Assembly (NCBI RefSeq): GCF_000427905.1
Contig: NZ_ATYX01000005.1
Location: 310,001 to 374,000 of the forward strand
Direction of reading: 5' to 3'
Length of the DNA stretch: 64,000 nt
Source of the DNA: Thermocrispum agreste DSM 44070
GTDB taxonomy: Bacteria; Actinomycetota; Actinomycetes; Mycobacteriales; Pseudonocardiaceae
Part shown: piece after piece, positions 21,481-31,333 of the stretch
Layout: every line of letters begins with the position of its first letter
How positions within the stretch are numbered: position 1 is the stretch's first letter
Program-made: the position numbers and the translations under genes
Notes under the pieces: generated by a model
What the model saw: the letters and a program-made list of their open reading frames with translations, nothing else
What the model was told of the DNA's origin: nothing
The model's database searches: none

Positions 21481-23944
21481 GCTTCCTCGCGTCAGCGACG
21501 TTCCGTTGATGCTCGTCGAAGCTCGTGGAGAAGCACGACAGGCCGTTCTTCTCGCACTTGACGAAGTACAGCCACGACCCCCGCGGCGGCTTCAGTGCCG
21601 CGTTGATCGCGTCGGTGCTCGGCGACGAAATCGGCGTCGGCGGCAGCGACGTGTTCTGGTAGCTGTTGTACGGGCCCGGCCTGGCCCTGTCCTTCGGCGA
21701 CGTGCGAATGTGCGGGCGGTCCAGCACGTAGTTGATCGTGGAATCCATCTCCAGCCGCATGCCGTCGTCGAGCCGGTTGTAGATGACCCTGGCCACCTTG
21801 CCGAAGTCGTTCTTCACCGCCTCCCGCTCCACGATCGAGGCGATAACGACGACCTCGTACGCCGTGCGCTTGGTGGCCTTGGCCGTGTCGGGCAGGCCGA
21901 CGGCCTCGAACTGGGCTGCCGACGCCGACAGCACTTCCTTCAGCACCTCTTCGGCACTCCAGCCGGGCTTGATGTCGTACACGCCGGGCAGCACCATGCC
22001 CTCCAGCCGCCGCTCCTTCGGCGCCTTCTTGGCACCGCTGGCCAGCCACCGCGGCACGCCCAGCTTGGTCAGGTCCGCGGTCTCCGCGACCTTGCGCAGC
22101 TCCTTGACCGGCACACAGGTGCTCTTGCCGTCGATCTTGGCGCACGTCGCCTTCGACAGCAGGCTGTAGATCCCCGGGATCTTCTCGCCGTTGGGTTGCC
22201 GGAGGTCGTCCAGCTGAGTTCCGCTGCGGATCTGCACGTGCCCGACCCTGGCCTCGTCGGCCACGATCGCCCGGACCGCGGCCGCGCCGGACATGCGCTT
22301 CTTCAACTGGTAGTACCCGGGTTGGATGCTCCGGATGTCCTCGTTGTTCTCCGCCGCCTCCAGGAAGGCCTCGCTGCTGGCCACCACTCCGGCCTTCACC
22401 AGCCGCGCGGCGATCGCCGCCGTGGAGTCACCCTGCTCCACCTGAACCACGACGTCGCCTTGCCCAGCGCCCTGGTAGTCCTCGTACCCGAAGCCCAGCA
22501 GTTCCTTGGCACCGAACCACGCGCCACCGGCCATCGCCGCGATCACCGCGATCGCCGCCGCCCATCCGGCCAGCCGGCGAACGGCCGACCGGCGCCTGCC
22601 GCGCAGCTTGCCCGGCTCCGGGGCCTCCTCGGACTCCTCGTCGGCGAGCAGGGCATCGACCGGATGATCGTCGTAGTCCTCGCCGTAGTCCGCTTCGTAG
22701 TCCTCGCCGTAGTCCGCGTCGTAGTCCTCGTCGTGCTCCTCGCCGCGGCCTTCGTAGTCGTCTGCGTAGCGTTCGTCCCGCTCGTCGCCACCGAATGACA
22801 GCCCGTCCTGCCGATCGCCGGGTTCGGGCGTCCGACCGGCGCCGCGACCTGCGTCATCCTCGTAGCGCATCGCTGGGTTCCTGGCGATGTCCGGATCGAA
22901 CGGTACGTCTTCGTCGACGGAATCGTTCCCGTGCTGCGGTCCGGGCGAGGGCTCATCCGGCTCTCCGTATCTGCCGTGCCCAGGCGGTGGGCCCGGCCGC
23001 ATCGGGTGCCCCGGGTACCCACCGGCCTCGCCCGCAGACGCCGCTTGTGCCGCCGGCATCGACGGCCGCGTCCCCGGCGGGCCCGGCGGCCCGTGCACCG
23101 GAGGAACCCCGCCCGGTGGCAACGAGACCGGAGGAACCCCACCTTGCGGCAACGAGACTGGGGGGACGCCGCCTGCCGGCAGTGAGGCCGGATGGGCACC
23201 GCGCTGCCGTGGGGGTAGCTCACCGCGTCCCCCGCCGGCTGGGGCATCGGGCACGCGCGGACGTCCACCGGGCCGTGCCGCGTCACCGTCCACCGGACGA
23301 CGGCCACCAGGACGCCGGTCCGGGCCCCGGCCACCCGGGACCGCGCCCGAGCCGGGCGAGCCCTGCCCATGCGGACGCGGTGCTCCCAGCATCGCAGGTT
23401 CAGGGCCACCTGCCCACGCGGCACCAGAGCGGCGAGACTCGGGGCCTGTCACAGGTGCGCGTCCACTGCGGGCCGGCGAATCCCCGTGCACCCGCGACGC
23501 CCTGTTCGGCTGCGTGGTATCACCTTGCGGCGCCCGGGGCAGTCTCCCGGCACGCCGCTGCTCGGCCCTGTCGGCGCGCGGTCCCGCATTCCGGCGCCCG
23601 GGCTCACGGCCACGCGGGCCCTCACCAGCAGGCTGTGCTTCCCGGTCGTCGGCCGCTGGAGGCCGGCCGCGCCGGATCCTGGCCAACGGCTGGGTGTGCG
23701 AATCATCGGGGACCGGCGCCCGCGACCTCGGCTGCTGCCTCGGCACCTGCCCGCTTTCCGATCGCTCTGCCGACGTCCTGTCGTCGGCGCCTTCGAACGC
23801 CCTGCGCACCCGCTGCGGCTCGGCACGCCGCGGGCCGTCCGAGGCGCGAGCAGCACGACGAGCCCCCGGCGGCGGCATCCGGCGCGGCTGCTGCCTGCGC
23901 GGTGACCGCTCGTTCTGCTCGTCGTCCGGGTACCTGCCAGTCAC
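21467..23944 (-). CDS. mltG: Endolytic transglycosylase MltG with long disordered N-terminus
   Basis: Cleaves nascent peptidoglycan to terminate glycan strands. 825 residues from the GTG at 23944, which overlaps the ruvX stop as GTGA. Residues 1 to about 450 are disordered: Arg/Pro/Gly-rich, then SLPxGGVPPV repeats at about 253-283, then an acidic DY/GED repeat at about 405-426. One membrane segment follows at about 459-478 ([18 protein letters not shown]). The periplasmic MltG/YceG domain has the catalytic Glu706 in [10 protein letters not shown]. coli MltG is about 340 residues; the extra length is all cytoplasmic tail. Confidence 0.9.
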   Translation of the reverse strand: MTGRYPDDEQNERSPRRQQPRRMPPPGARRAARASDGPRRAEPQRVRRAFEGADDRTSAERSESGQVPRQQPRSRAPVPDDSHTQPLARIRRGRPPAADDREAQPAGEGPRGREPGRRNAGPRADRAEQRRAGRLPRAPQGDTTQPNRASRVHGDSPARSGRAPVTGPESRRSGAAWAGGPEPAMLGAPRPHGQGSPGSGAVPGGRGPDRRPGGRRPVDGDAARPGGRPRVPDAPAGGGRGELPPRQRGAHPASLPAGGVPPVSLPQGGVPPVSLPPGGVPPVHGPPGPPGTRPSMPAAQAASAGEAGGYPGHPMRPGPPPGHGRYGEPDEPSPGPQHGNDSVDEDVPFDPDIARNPAMRYEDDAGRGAGRTPEPGDRQDGLSFGGDERDERYADDYEGRGEEHDEDYDADYGEDYEADYGEDYDDHPVDALLADEESEEAPEPGKLRGRRRSAVRRLAGWAAAIAVIAAMAGGAWFGAKELLGFGYEDYQGAGQGDVVVQVEQGDSTAAIAARLVKAGVVASSEAFLEAAENNEDIRSIQPGYYQLKKRMSGAAAVRAIVADEARVGHVQIRSGTQLDDLRQPNGEKIPGIYSLLSKATCAKIDGKSTCVPVKELRKVAETADLTKLGVPRWLASGAKKAPKERRLEGMVLPGVYDIKPGWSAEEVLKEVLSASAAQFEAVGLPDTAKATKRTAYEVVVIASIVEREAVKNDFGKVARVIYNRLDDGMRLEMDSTINYVLDRPHIRTSPKDRARPGPYNSYQNTSLPPTPISSPSTDAINAALKPPRGSWLYFVKCEKNGLSCFSTSFDEHQRNVADARKRGVW

Positions 23945-24450
23945 TTCGGCATCCCGCCTTGCTCTCGGCCGGCGTGGCGGGCCCGGTACGACGCGCGCGC
24001 GTCGAGCCACCCCTGCAGGATCTCCACCGCCGCCACCTGGTCGATCACCGCTCGTTGCTTGCGCCCCTTCACGCCGCGCTGGGACAGGATCCGTGACGCC
24101 GTGACCGTGCTCAGCCGCTCGTCGGCAAGCCGCACCGGAACGTTTCCGATGCGCTCAGCCAGCCTCTGCGCGTAGTCGACCGCGGCATCGGCGGCAGCGC
24201 CGTGCCGGTCGGCGAGCGTGCGCGGCAGGCCCACGACTACTTCCACGACGTCGTGTTCGGCCACCAGCTCAGCCAGCGTGGCGAGGTCGGAATCGTTGTC
24301 GGCATCGCGAGCCAGGGTAACCAGCGGCGTGGCCAGCACCGGAGCCGGATCGCTCAACGCGACGCCGACCCGCACCGACCCGACGTCCACGCCGAGCCGC
24401 CTGCCCGGCCCCGGATCGTCGGCGCCGGGCGTGTCCGGACCCCGGGTCAA
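23941..24450 (-). CDS. ruvX: RuvX / YqgF RNase H-fold Holliday junction resolvase-like protein
   Basis: 169 residues. The family features are [16 protein letters not shown] (first catalytic Asp), [25 protein letters not shown] (Glu) and the C-terminal [14 protein letters not shown] (Asp). YqgF proteins take part in 16S rRNA maturation and possibly recombination. The start is a TTG at 24450 overlapping the alaS stop as TTGA; the next GTG would remove the first catalytic Asp. Between alaS and mltG, a widespread bacterial arrangement. Confidence 0.88.
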   Translation of the reverse strand: MTRGPDTPGADDPGPGRRLGVDVGSVRVGVALSDPAPVLATPLVTLARDADNDSDLATLAELVAEHDVVEVVVGLPRTLADRHGAAADAAVDYAQRLAERIGNVPVRLADERLSTVTASRILSQRGVKGRKQRAVIDQVAAVEILQGWLDARASYRARHAGREQGGMPK

Positions 24451-27116
24451 CCGGCCGCTCCCGACCGCACGGCGTGCTCGAGCGCCGCGATCGCCTGCTC
24501 CACTCCGGCCGGATTGCTGCCACCGCCCTGGGCCAGGTCCGGCTTGCCGCCGCCGCGGCCGGACACCTCGCCCGCGAAGTGCCCGATCAGCTTGCCCGCG
24601 GCCAGGCCCTTGTCCCTGGCCTGCTCGGTGGTGGCCACGGCGAAGCTGACCTTGCCGTCGGCGGCCGAGAACAGCGCCACCACGCCGGGACGGGAACCCA
24701 GCCGGTTGCGCACTTCCGCGGTGAGCTTGCGCAGGCTACCCGCGTCCACCCCGTCGGCCACCTGGGTGGCCACCAGCGTGAACTCGCCGACCTCGCGCGC
24801 CTGGCCGGCCAGGCTGCCCGCCGACGACAGCACCTGCTCGGTGCGCAGCCGCTCCACTTCCTGCTCGGCGTTCTTCAGCCTGGTCAGCACGTCCTCGATC
24901 CGGGAGGGCAGCTGGTCCGGCGGAACCTTGAACGTTGTGGCCAGGTGGGACACCAGCAGCTGCTCCTTGCGCACGTACCGCAGCGCGTCGGTACCCACCA
25001 GCGCTTCGACCCGGTGCACCCCGGAACCGATCGACGCATCCGACACCAGCTTCACCAGGCCGAGCTGACCGATGCGCTCCACGTGCGTCCCGCCGCACAG
25101 CTCCCGCGAGTAGTCGCCCATGTCGACCACCCGCACCTGGCTGCCGTACTTCTCGCCGAACAGCGCGATCGCGCCCATCTCCAGCGCCTTGTCCTTCGAG
25201 GTGACGTAGGCCTTCACCTCGATGTCGGAGAGCAGGTAGTCGTTGACCTCCTCCTCGACCTCGGTCAGCACGTCGGTGGACACCGACGTGGGCACGGTGA
25301 AGTCGAACCGCAGGCGCCCCGGCGAGTTCAGCGAACCGGCCTGGGCCGCCCGCTGACCGTAGGCGCCGCGCACCGCGGCGTGCACCAGGTGGGTGGCCGA
25401 GTGGGACCGCTGGATGGCCATGCGCCTGGCCTCGTCGACCGAGCCGGTCAGCGTGGTGTCCAGCCCGATCTCGCCCTGGGTGACCTTGACCTTGTGCACG
25501 AACAGGCCGGGGACGACCTTCTGCACGTCGAGCACCTCGACCTCGCCGCCCGCGCCGACCAGCACGCCGGTGTCGGCGATCTGGCCACCCGATTCGGCGT
25601 AGAACGGGGTACGGTCCAGCACCAGCTCGGCCTGCTCCCCGGCACGCACCGACCTGACCGGCTGGCCGTCCCGCAGCAGGCCGATCACCCTGGCCTCGGC
25701 CTGCAGGTCGGTGTAGCCGAGGAACTGGGTCTCGCCGTGCTGCTCGAGCAGCTTGCGGTACTCCGACAGGTCGGCAACGCCCACCTTCTGCCTGGCCGCA
25801 TCGGCCTTGGCGCGCTGCCGCTGCTGCTCCATCAGGGCGCGGAAGCCCTCCTCGTCGACCCGCAGCCCCTGCTCGGCGGCCATCTCCAGGGTCAGGTCGA
25901 TCGGGAAGCCGTAGGTGTCGTGCAGCTGGAAGGCCTTCTCCCCGCTCAGCACGCCGCTGCCGCTCTTCTTGGTCTCCGCGGCGGCCAGGTCGAAGATCCG
26001 CGAGCCGCTGGTCAGCGTGGCCAGGAACGCCTCTTCCTCGTTGCGCATGACCTCGCTGATGCGCTCGAAGTCGCGGGCGATCTCCGGGTAGGACGGGGCC
26101 ATCGCGTCCCGCACCACCGCGGCGAACTCGCCGAGCACCGGCTCGTGCACGCCGAGCAGCCGCACCGAGCGCACGATCCGCCGCAGCAGCCGCCGGAGCA
26201 CGTAGCCGCGGGCTTCGTTACCGGGGGTGACGCCGTCGCCGATCAGCATCACGCCGGACCTGGCATGGTCGGCGATGACCCGGAACCGCACGTCGTCGGC
26301 GTGGTTGGCACCGTACCGACGGCCGGAGATCTCCTCCGCCTTGGTGATCACCGGGCGGACCAGATCGGTCTCGTAGACGTTGGCCACCCCCTGCAGCAGG
26401 TAGGCCACCCGCTCGATGCCCATCCCGGTGTCGATGTTCTTCTTCGGCAGCGGACCCAGCACCGGGCCGCCGTCCTTCGGGCTGACCTCGCCGCGCAGGT
26501 CCTGCATGAACACCAGGTTCCAGATCTCCAGGTAGCGGTCCTCGTCCACGGTGGGACCGCCCTCACGGCCGTACTCCGGCCCCCGGTCGAAGTAGATCTC
26601 CGAGCACGGGCCGCCAGGACCGGGCACGCCCATGTCCCAGTAGTTGTCCTTGGCGCTGCGGTACTGGATCCGCTCCTCGGGGATCCCAGTGATCTTGCGC
26701 CACAGCGCGGCCGCCTCGGCGTCGTGCTCGTAGACGGTGACCCACAGCCGGCTCTCGTCGAACCCGTAGCCGCCGTCCGACTGCGGCTTGGTGACCAGAT
26801 CCCAGGCGTGCTCGATGGCGCCTTCCTTGAAGTAGTCGCCGAACGAGAAGTTGCCCGCCATCTGGAAGAACGTGTTGTGCCGGGTGGTCTTGCCCACCTC
26901 GTCGATGTCGGCGGTGCGCACGCACTTCTGCACGCTGGTCGCCCGCGGGTACGGTGGCGGCGCCTCGCCCAGGAAGTACGGCTTGAACTGCACCATCCCG
27001 GCGTTGACGAACAACAGGTTCGGGTCGTCCAGGATCAGCGACGCGCTCGGCACCTCGGTGTGCCCGCGCGCGGTGAAGTGCTTCAGGAAGCGATCTCGGA
27101 TCTCATGTGTCTGCAC
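24447..27116 (-). CDS. alaS: Alanyl-tRNA synthetase
   Basis: 889 residues, full length. Class II catalytic core at the N-terminus ([38 protein letters not shown]), then the tRNA-recognition region. The editing domain carries the zinc motif HSATH and CGGTH, and a C-terminal oligomerisation domain follows. It begins the operon alaS-ruvX-mltG-aroE. No T-box leader was seen in the 78 bases upstream. Confidence 0.97.
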   Translation of the reverse strand: MQTHEIRDRFLKHFTARGHTEVPSASLILDDPNLLFVNAGMVQFKPYFLGEAPPPYPRATSVQKCVRTADIDEVGKTTRHNTFFQMAGNFSFGDYFKEGAIEHAWDLVTKPQSDGGYGFDESRLWVTVYEHDAEAAALWRKITGIPEERIQYRSAKDNYWDMGVPGPGGPCSEIYFDRGPEYGREGGPTVDEDRYLEIWNLVFMQDLRGEVSPKDGGPVLGPLPKKNIDTGMGIERVAYLLQGVANVYETDLVRPVITKAEEISGRRYGANHADDVRFRVIADHARSGVMLIGDGVTPGNEARGYVLRRLLRRIVRSVRLLGVHEPVLGEFAAVVRDAMAPSYPEIARDFERISEVMRNEEEAFLATLTSGSRIFDLAAAETKKSGSGVLSGEKAFQLHDTYGFPIDLTLEMAAEQGLRVDEEGFRALMEQQRQRAKADAARQKVGVADLSEYRKLLEQHGETQFLGYTDLQAEARVIGLLRDGQPVRSVRAGEQAELVLDRTPFYAESGGQIADTGVLVGAGGEVEVLDVQKVVPGLFVHKVKVTQGEIGLDTTLTGSVDEARRMAIQRSHSATHLVHAAVRGAYGQRAAQAGSLNSPGRLRFDFTVPTSVSTDVLTEVEEEVNDYLLSDIEVKAYVTSKDKALEMGAIALFGEKYGSQVRVVDMGDYSRELCGGTHVERIGQLGLVKLVSDASIGSGVHRVEALVGTDALRYVRKEQLLVSHLATTFKVPPDQLPSRIEDVLTRLKNAEQEVERLRTEQVLSSAGSLAGQAREVGEFTLVATQVADGVDAGSLRKLTAEVRNRLGSRPGVVALFSAADGKVSFAVATTEQARDKGLAAGKLIGHFAGEVSGRGGGKPDLAQGGGSNPAGVEQAIAALEHAVRSGAAG

Positions 27117-27194
27117 GGCTACAGTCCTACGGGTTCATCAAGCGGCGGCTGTGGGTGAGCGAGTGGGGCGGCAGGCGCCTCGCGCGCAGGCGCG

Positions 27195-27527
27195 TCAGGC
27201 GTCTGCCCTGGGCGCTCGGCGAGACACCGCCCGCTGGTCCGGGCGCGCGGACGCCGCGTGCTTGCCCGCACGCGACCGCACCTCCTGGTGCCGGAGGGAA
27301 ATCCCGGTGTCTCGTGTCACCTGCTCCTGCAACTCCTGCTCACGCTCGGACATCCCGGCTCGGACGTCCGCCCCGAACGAACCGACGGCCTGGGCGAGCT
27401 CACGAATCGCCTCGCCCACGTTCGAGGCTAACCCGGCAGGCGTGACCTGACGAGCCGACTTGGCGGCCTTCCTGGTCAGCGCGACACCCGCGGCGACGCC
27501 GAGGCCGAACCAGAACGTGCGCTTCAT
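27195..27527 (-). CDS. Small membrane-associated protein (DUF6167-like)
   Basis: 110 residues: a short N-terminal hydrophobic segment (FWFGLGVAAGVALT) then a charged, partly helical domain. The ATG at 27527 overlaps the DUF948 gene stop as ATGA, so the two are a translationally coupled pair upstream of alaS, as in other actinobacteria. The C-terminus is Arg/Ala-rich. Function unknown. Confidence 0.75.
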   Translation of the reverse strand: MKRTFWFGLGVAAGVALTRKAAKSARQVTPAGLASNVGEAIRELAQAVGSFGADVRAGMSEREQELQEQVTRDTGISLRHQEVRSRAGKHAASARPDQRAVSRRAPRADA

Positions 27528-27928
27528 CGGCGGCCCCGCTTCCGTGCGCGCGGCCGGCGGCCCGCCCGCTCCTCCTTGGCCTGCCTGCGGGCCTTGACGG
27601 CCTTGCGCACACCGTAGGCCAGGGCCGCGGTCTTCACCAACGGCCCACCCAGGGTGGCGGTGAAGACCGATGTCAGGGCGGACACGTTGCTGGAGGCCTG
27701 CTGGAGATTGGCCGTCACCCCGTCGACCCGCTGCAGCTGCGTGTTGACGTGCGTCAGCGTGTCGTTGGCGCCGTGCAGGATCGGGTCGGTGTTCTCGTGG
27801 GCTTTCCGGATCGCGATCGTCGCCTCGTCCAGCGCGCGGCCCAGCTTCAGCAGCGGTACCGCCAGCAGGACGACCAGCAGCACGAACGCGCCTGCGGCGA
27901 TCAACGCCGCGATGTGGCCAGCGGACAA
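27524..27928 (-). CDS. DUF948 family membrane-anchored helical protein
   Basis: 134 residues. One N-terminal membrane helix (AALIAAGAFVLLVVLLAVPLL) is followed by a long helical region, probably a coiled coil (TLTHVNTQLQRVDGVTANLQ), and a very basic tail. It resembles DUF948/general-stress-like proteins. No enzymatic motif. Paired with the gene at 27195. Confidence 0.8.
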   Translation of the reverse strand: MSAGHIAALIAAGAFVLLVVLLAVPLLKLGRALDEATIAIRKAHENTDPILHGANDTLTHVNTQLQRVDGVTANLQQASSNVSALTSVFTATLGGPLVKTAALAYGVRKAVKARRQAKEERAGRRPRARKRGRR

Positions 27929-28009
27929 CGTTCCTCCAGTGACGTCAGCTGCCGAGAATGCAGGTCAGGCTACCGCGACCGGTCCGCGCGGGCAGGAGCG
28001 GGCCAGCGG

Positions 28010-28969
28010 TCAGAACCGCCGGACGACCGCCTCCGCCCGCGCCAGCAGGTCCAGGTCGTAGGCAAGGCCCGGAATGTAGAAGTTGACATAGTCCGCGCCG
28101 GCTGCGAGCACCGACTCCACCTTGGCCACGATCTCGTCCTCGGTGCCGACCAGGCCCCAGCCGGAGCGCCACCGCGCCGGGTCGCCGACGTGCGCCCTGG
28201 CCATGGCCCGTTCCGGGTCGTCGCCGCGGTCGATGGGCAGGATGTTGATGTTGGTGGACTTGATGATCTCGTCGTAGTCCCTGCCCACCTCGTCGCAGTG
28301 CCTGCGCAGGATGTCCGCCTTCTCGGTGATCCGCTCCGGTTCGCCGCCGCCGAAATTGGCCGCGTCGGCGAACCGGGCCACCAGCCGCAGCGTGACCTTC
28401 GGGCCGCCGCCGCCCAGCCACAGCGACGGGTGCGGCTTGCGCACGCCCTTCGGTTCGTTGATCGGCTTGTCGACCGAGTGGTAGCGGCCGGAGAAGACCA
28501 CCTCGTCCTCGGTCCACATGCGGTAGATGATCTCGGTGGCCTCGGCGAAGGCGCCCATCCGGTCCTTCAGCGACGGCCACGGATAGCCGTAGGCCTTCCA
28601 TTCGTGCTCGTACCAGCCCGCGCCGAGCCCGGCGTAGAGCCTGCCGTGGCTGAGCACGTCCACCGTGGAGGCCATCTTGGCGTACAGCGCCGGGTTGCGG
28701 TACCCGTTGCACCCCACCATCTGCCCGACGTTGACCCGGCGGGTGTCCCTGGCCAGCGCCGCGGTGGTGGTCCAGGCCTCGAACGTGGTGTTCTGCGTCG
28801 GCTCCGGGGTGGTGTGGAAGTGGTCGTACACCCAGATCGAGTCCCACGGGCCGGCATCGGCGGCCTTGGCCACCGCGGTCATGGCCTCCCACTGTTCGAC
28901 CGGGTCGGCGATCTCGGTCAGGTCCAGCCGCCAGCCCTGCGGCACGAAAACTCCGAAGCGCACGCTCAT
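28010..28969 (-). CDS. LLM-class F420-dependent oxidoreductase
   Basis: 319 residues, luciferase-like TIM barrel. Starts MSVRFGVFVPQGWRLDL; contains GLGAGWYEHEWKAYGYPWPS, a loop typical of F420-dependent LLM enzymes, and LWLGGGGPKVTLRLVARFADAANF. The substrate cannot be inferred. The ATG at 28969 is chosen; a frame running to 29263 crosses the divergent promoter region and has an arginine-rich, non-family extension. Monocistronic, divergent from the PE-PPE gene. Confidence 0.9.
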   Translation of the reverse strand: MSVRFGVFVPQGWRLDLTEIADPVEQWEAMTAVAKAADAGPWDSIWVYDHFHTTPEPTQNTTFEAWTTTAALARDTRRVNVGQMVGCNGYRNPALYAKMASTVDVLSHGRLYAGLGAGWYEHEWKAYGYPWPSLKDRMGAFAEATEIIYRMWTEDEVVFSGRYHSVDKPINEPKGVRKPHPSLWLGGGGPKVTLRLVARFADAANFGGGEPERITEKADILRRHCDEVGRDYDEIIKSTNINILPIDRGDDPERAMARAHVGDPARWRSGWGLVGTEDEIVAKVESVLAAGADYVNFYIPGLAYDLDLLARAEAVVRRF

Positions 28970-29106
28970 GGCCACGAGTCTGGCACGAAGCCGCCTGCCC
29001 GGCAGGAAGCGACGCACCCGCCGCGCCGGCGCCCGTCGCCATCCGCCCACCCGTGCTCCGACGACCCGTCGCCTGCGTCCGGCAACCGCGCCACCCGATC
29101 GCCGGA

Positions 29107-29136
29107 TTACTTGTGAACAATCTTGTTCGCTAATGT
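29107..29136 (+). promoter_or_regulatory. Promoter with central palindrome for the PE-PPE hydrolase
   Basis: TTACTT (29107-29112) and TAATGT (29131-29136) are 18 bases apart. Between them is the perfect 14-bp palindrome GAACAATCTTGTTC (29115-29128), a good operator candidate for a dimeric repressor. It also lies in the region upstream of the divergent LLM gene. Confidence 0.45.
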
Positions 29137-29172
29137 GCCTGCCGGGCATCCTCCACCGGAAGGGCACGACAC

Positions 29173-29898
29173 GTGATGCGCAGACACCTCGCCGGCCTGG
29201 CCGCCGCAGCCGCGACGGCACTGTTGCCGCTGACCGGCGGGCTGGCAGCGGCCGAACCCGCACAGGCCGAGAACGCCGCCGGGGCGCGGTATTTCGTCCT
29301 GATCGGCGGCACGTGTGATCCGCACGCCGACGCCTACAACGGCATCGACCTGCGCGGCGGCGTGCGGCTGCGGGTGGAGTACCCGGCGGCAGGCAATCCG
29401 CTCTGCAGCCCGATCGGCATCTCCTACGACGCCAGCGTGGCCGAAGGTCACCGGGCAGCGCGCGCCGTGCTGGAACAGACCTACGCCGACGATCCGGCGG
29501 GCCAATTCGTCATCGTCGGTTTCTCGCAAGGTGCACACGTGGCGAACCTCGTGCTCGAAGACGTCGCAGACGGCCGCATCGGGGTGCCGAAGTCGCAGGT
29601 GTCCGGCTCGCTGTACGGCGACCCGATGCATCCGGGCACGGGCATCGGCGCCGTCGTGCCCAAGGGCATCGGCGTGTTCGGGTTCACCTCGCCGGGCCCC
29701 GGCCGGACCGACTTCGGCGGCATCCCGGTGGAGCGGTACTGCATCGAGACCGACGGCGTGTGTCACTTCACCACCATCGAGGCACCGGGCGGCTACCTGG
29801 TCCAGCACCCTTGCTATCCGGCCAAGGTCATGCCGCACACGCTCACCGACGAGGTCGTGCACGGCAACCACTGGTGGCCGCGGGTCGGGCCGTGCTAA
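29173..29898 (+). CDS. Secreted PE-PPE-type alpha/beta hydrolase
   Basis: 241 residues. A signal peptide of about 32 residues ends AEPAQA before ENAAG. The body has the PE-PPE serine hydrolase pattern: IGGTCDPHADAYNGIDLR, VEYPA and the nucleophile elbow GFSQGA with Ser118. The family includes mycobacterial secreted esterases acting on lipids or short acyl esters. A GTG at 29173 (GGAAGGG eight bases upstream) is followed by ATG at 29176; either may be used. Possible activity in the mycomembrane is inference. Confidence 0.85.
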   Translation: MMRRHLAGLAAAAATALLPLTGGLAAAEPAQAENAAGARYFVLIGGTCDPHADAYNGIDLRGGVRLRVEYPAAGNPLCSPIGISYDASVAEGHRAARAVLEQTYADDPAGQFVIVGFSQGAHVANLVLEDVADGRIGVPKSQVSGSLYGDPMHPGTGIGAVVPKGIGVFGFTSPGPGRTDFGGIPVERYCIETDGVCHFTTIEAPGGYLVQHPCYPAKVMPHTLTDEVVHGNHWWPRVGPC

Positions 29899-29900
29899 GC

Positions 29901-29925
29901 GCCGCAGCCCGCGGCTGACCGTTTT
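29901..29925 (+). terminator. Weak terminator candidate after the PE-PPE gene
   Basis: GCCGC-AGCCC-GCGGC forms a five-base-pair stem directly after the stop codon and is followed by TGACCGTTTT. It lies between convergent genes. The short stem makes this uncertain. Confidence 0.3.
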
Positions 29926-29928
29926 CGC

Positions 29929-31284
29929 TCACGCCCGTTCGCCGCGCACGATCCGGCGTAGCCGCTGCACCCGTTCGGCGATCGGGCGCTCCGCGCCTCG
30001 TTCGGTGGGGTGGTAGTAGTCCCTGCCCACCAAGCCGTCCGGCGGGTACTGCTGCTCGACCACACCTTCCGGCACGTTGTGCGGATAGCGGTAGCCCTGC
30101 GCGTGGCCCAGCCGCTCGGCACCGGCATAGTGCCCGTCGCGCAGATGCGGCGGCACACTGCCCACCTTGCCCGCCCGGACGTCCGCCAGCGCGCCGTCGA
30201 TCGCCGAGATCACCGCGTTGGACTTGGGCGCGGTGGCCAGATGAATGGTCGCCTGCGCCAGCGCCAGCCTGCCCTCCGGCATGCCGATGAACTGCACCGC
30301 GTGCGCGGCCGCCACGGCCGTCTGCAGCGCCGTCGGGTCGGCCATGCCGATGTCCTCGCTGGCGTGCACGATCAGCCTGCGCGCGATGAACCTCGGGTCC
30401 TCCCCCGCTTCGATCATCCGCGCCAGGTAATGCAGCGCTGCGTCGACGTCCGAGCCGCGGATGGACTTGATGAACGCACTGATCACGTCGTAGTGCTGGT
30501 CCCCGTCCCGGTCGTAGCGGACTGCCGCCCGGTCGACCGTCGCCTCCACCGTGGCCAGGTCGATGGTGCCCTCCCCCGCGGCGTCGGCCGCCGCTTCCAG
30601 CGCGGTCAGCGCACGCCGGGCATCTCCACCCGACAACCGCACCAGGTGATCGGCGGCTTCCTCGGTGAGCTCGAACTTCCCGGCCAGCCCCCGCTCGTCG
30701 GTCAGCGCACGGTGCAGCACCAGCCGGATGTCGTCGTCGGTCAGCGGACGCAGCTGCAACACCAGCGAACGCGACAGCAATGGCGCCACCACGGAGAACG
30801 ACGGGTTCTCGGTGGTCGCCGCCACCAGCAGAACCGTGCGGTCCTCCACCGCGCCGAGCAGGGCGTCCTGCTGCGTCTTGGAGAACCGGTGCACCTCGTC
30901 GATGAACAGCACCGTGTTCTCCGCCGCGTGCGACCGCCTGCGCCGCGCCTCGGCGATCACTGCGCGCAGCTCCTTCACGCCCGAGTTGAGCGCCGACAGG
31001 GCCACGAAGCGGCGGCCGGTCGCCCCGGCCATCAGCGAGGCCAGCGTGGTCTTGCCGGTGCCCGGCGGGCCGAACAGCACCACCGACGCCGGGGTCGCGC
31101 CTTCCACCAGGCGGCGCAGCGGCGCGCCCGGCTTGAGCAGATGGTCCTGGCCGACCACCTCGTCCAGCGTGCGCGGCCGCATCCGGACCGCCAGCGGGTC
31201 CATCGGGTCGACCGGCCCCGGCTCCCCCGCCACCGCCGGCGACTCGTCCAGCGCGGGATTGACGGTGAACAGTTCGTCCTGCAC
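29929..31284 (-). CDS. rarA: Replication-associated recombination protein RarA (MgsA)
   Basis: AAA+ ATPase of the clamp-loader/WRNIP1 family acting at stalled replication forks. 451 residues. Walker [10 protein letters not shown], Walker [10 protein letters not shown] and sensor 1 AATTENPSF are present, and the C-terminal tetramerisation domain ([22 protein letters not shown]) is complete. The GTG start at 31284 lies six bases after a TAGCGT box (31291-31296), which would put the transcription start exactly at the GTG. Confidence 0.94.
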   Translation of the reverse strand: MQDELFTVNPALDESPAVAGEPGPVDPMDPLAVRMRPRTLDEVVGQDHLLKPGAPLRRLVEGATPASVVLFGPPGTGKTTLASLMAGATGRRFVALSALNSGVKELRAVIAEARRRRSHAAENTVLFIDEVHRFSKTQQDALLGAVEDRTVLLVAATTENPSFSVVAPLLSRSLVLQLRPLTDDDIRLVLHRALTDERGLAGKFELTEEAADHLVRLSGGDARRALTALEAAADAAGEGTIDLATVEATVDRAAVRYDRDGDQHYDVISAFIKSIRGSDVDAALHYLARMIEAGEDPRFIARRLIVHASEDIGMADPTALQTAVAAAHAVQFIGMPEGRLALAQATIHLATAPKSNAVISAIDGALADVRAGKVGSVPPHLRDGHYAGAERLGHAQGYRYPHNVPEGVVEQQYPPDGLVGRDYYHPTERGAERPIAERVQRLRRIVRGERA

Positions 31285-31290
31285 GCCTCG

Positions 31291-31296
31291 ACGCTA
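31291..31296 (-). promoter_or_regulatory. -10 box of a leaderless rarA transcript
   Basis: TAGCGT on the minus strand ends six bases before the rarA GTG, the spacing expected if transcription starts at the first base of the start codon. No -35 is obvious. Confidence 0.35.
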
Positions 31297-31333
31297 CCGC
31301 GCCGCTGCCACATCTCCAGCGGTCACGCCGCCG

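Noticed and set aside
24474-27158. Plus-strand open frame antisense to alaS
   Set aside because: No recognisable motif; alaS on the minus strand is unambiguous.
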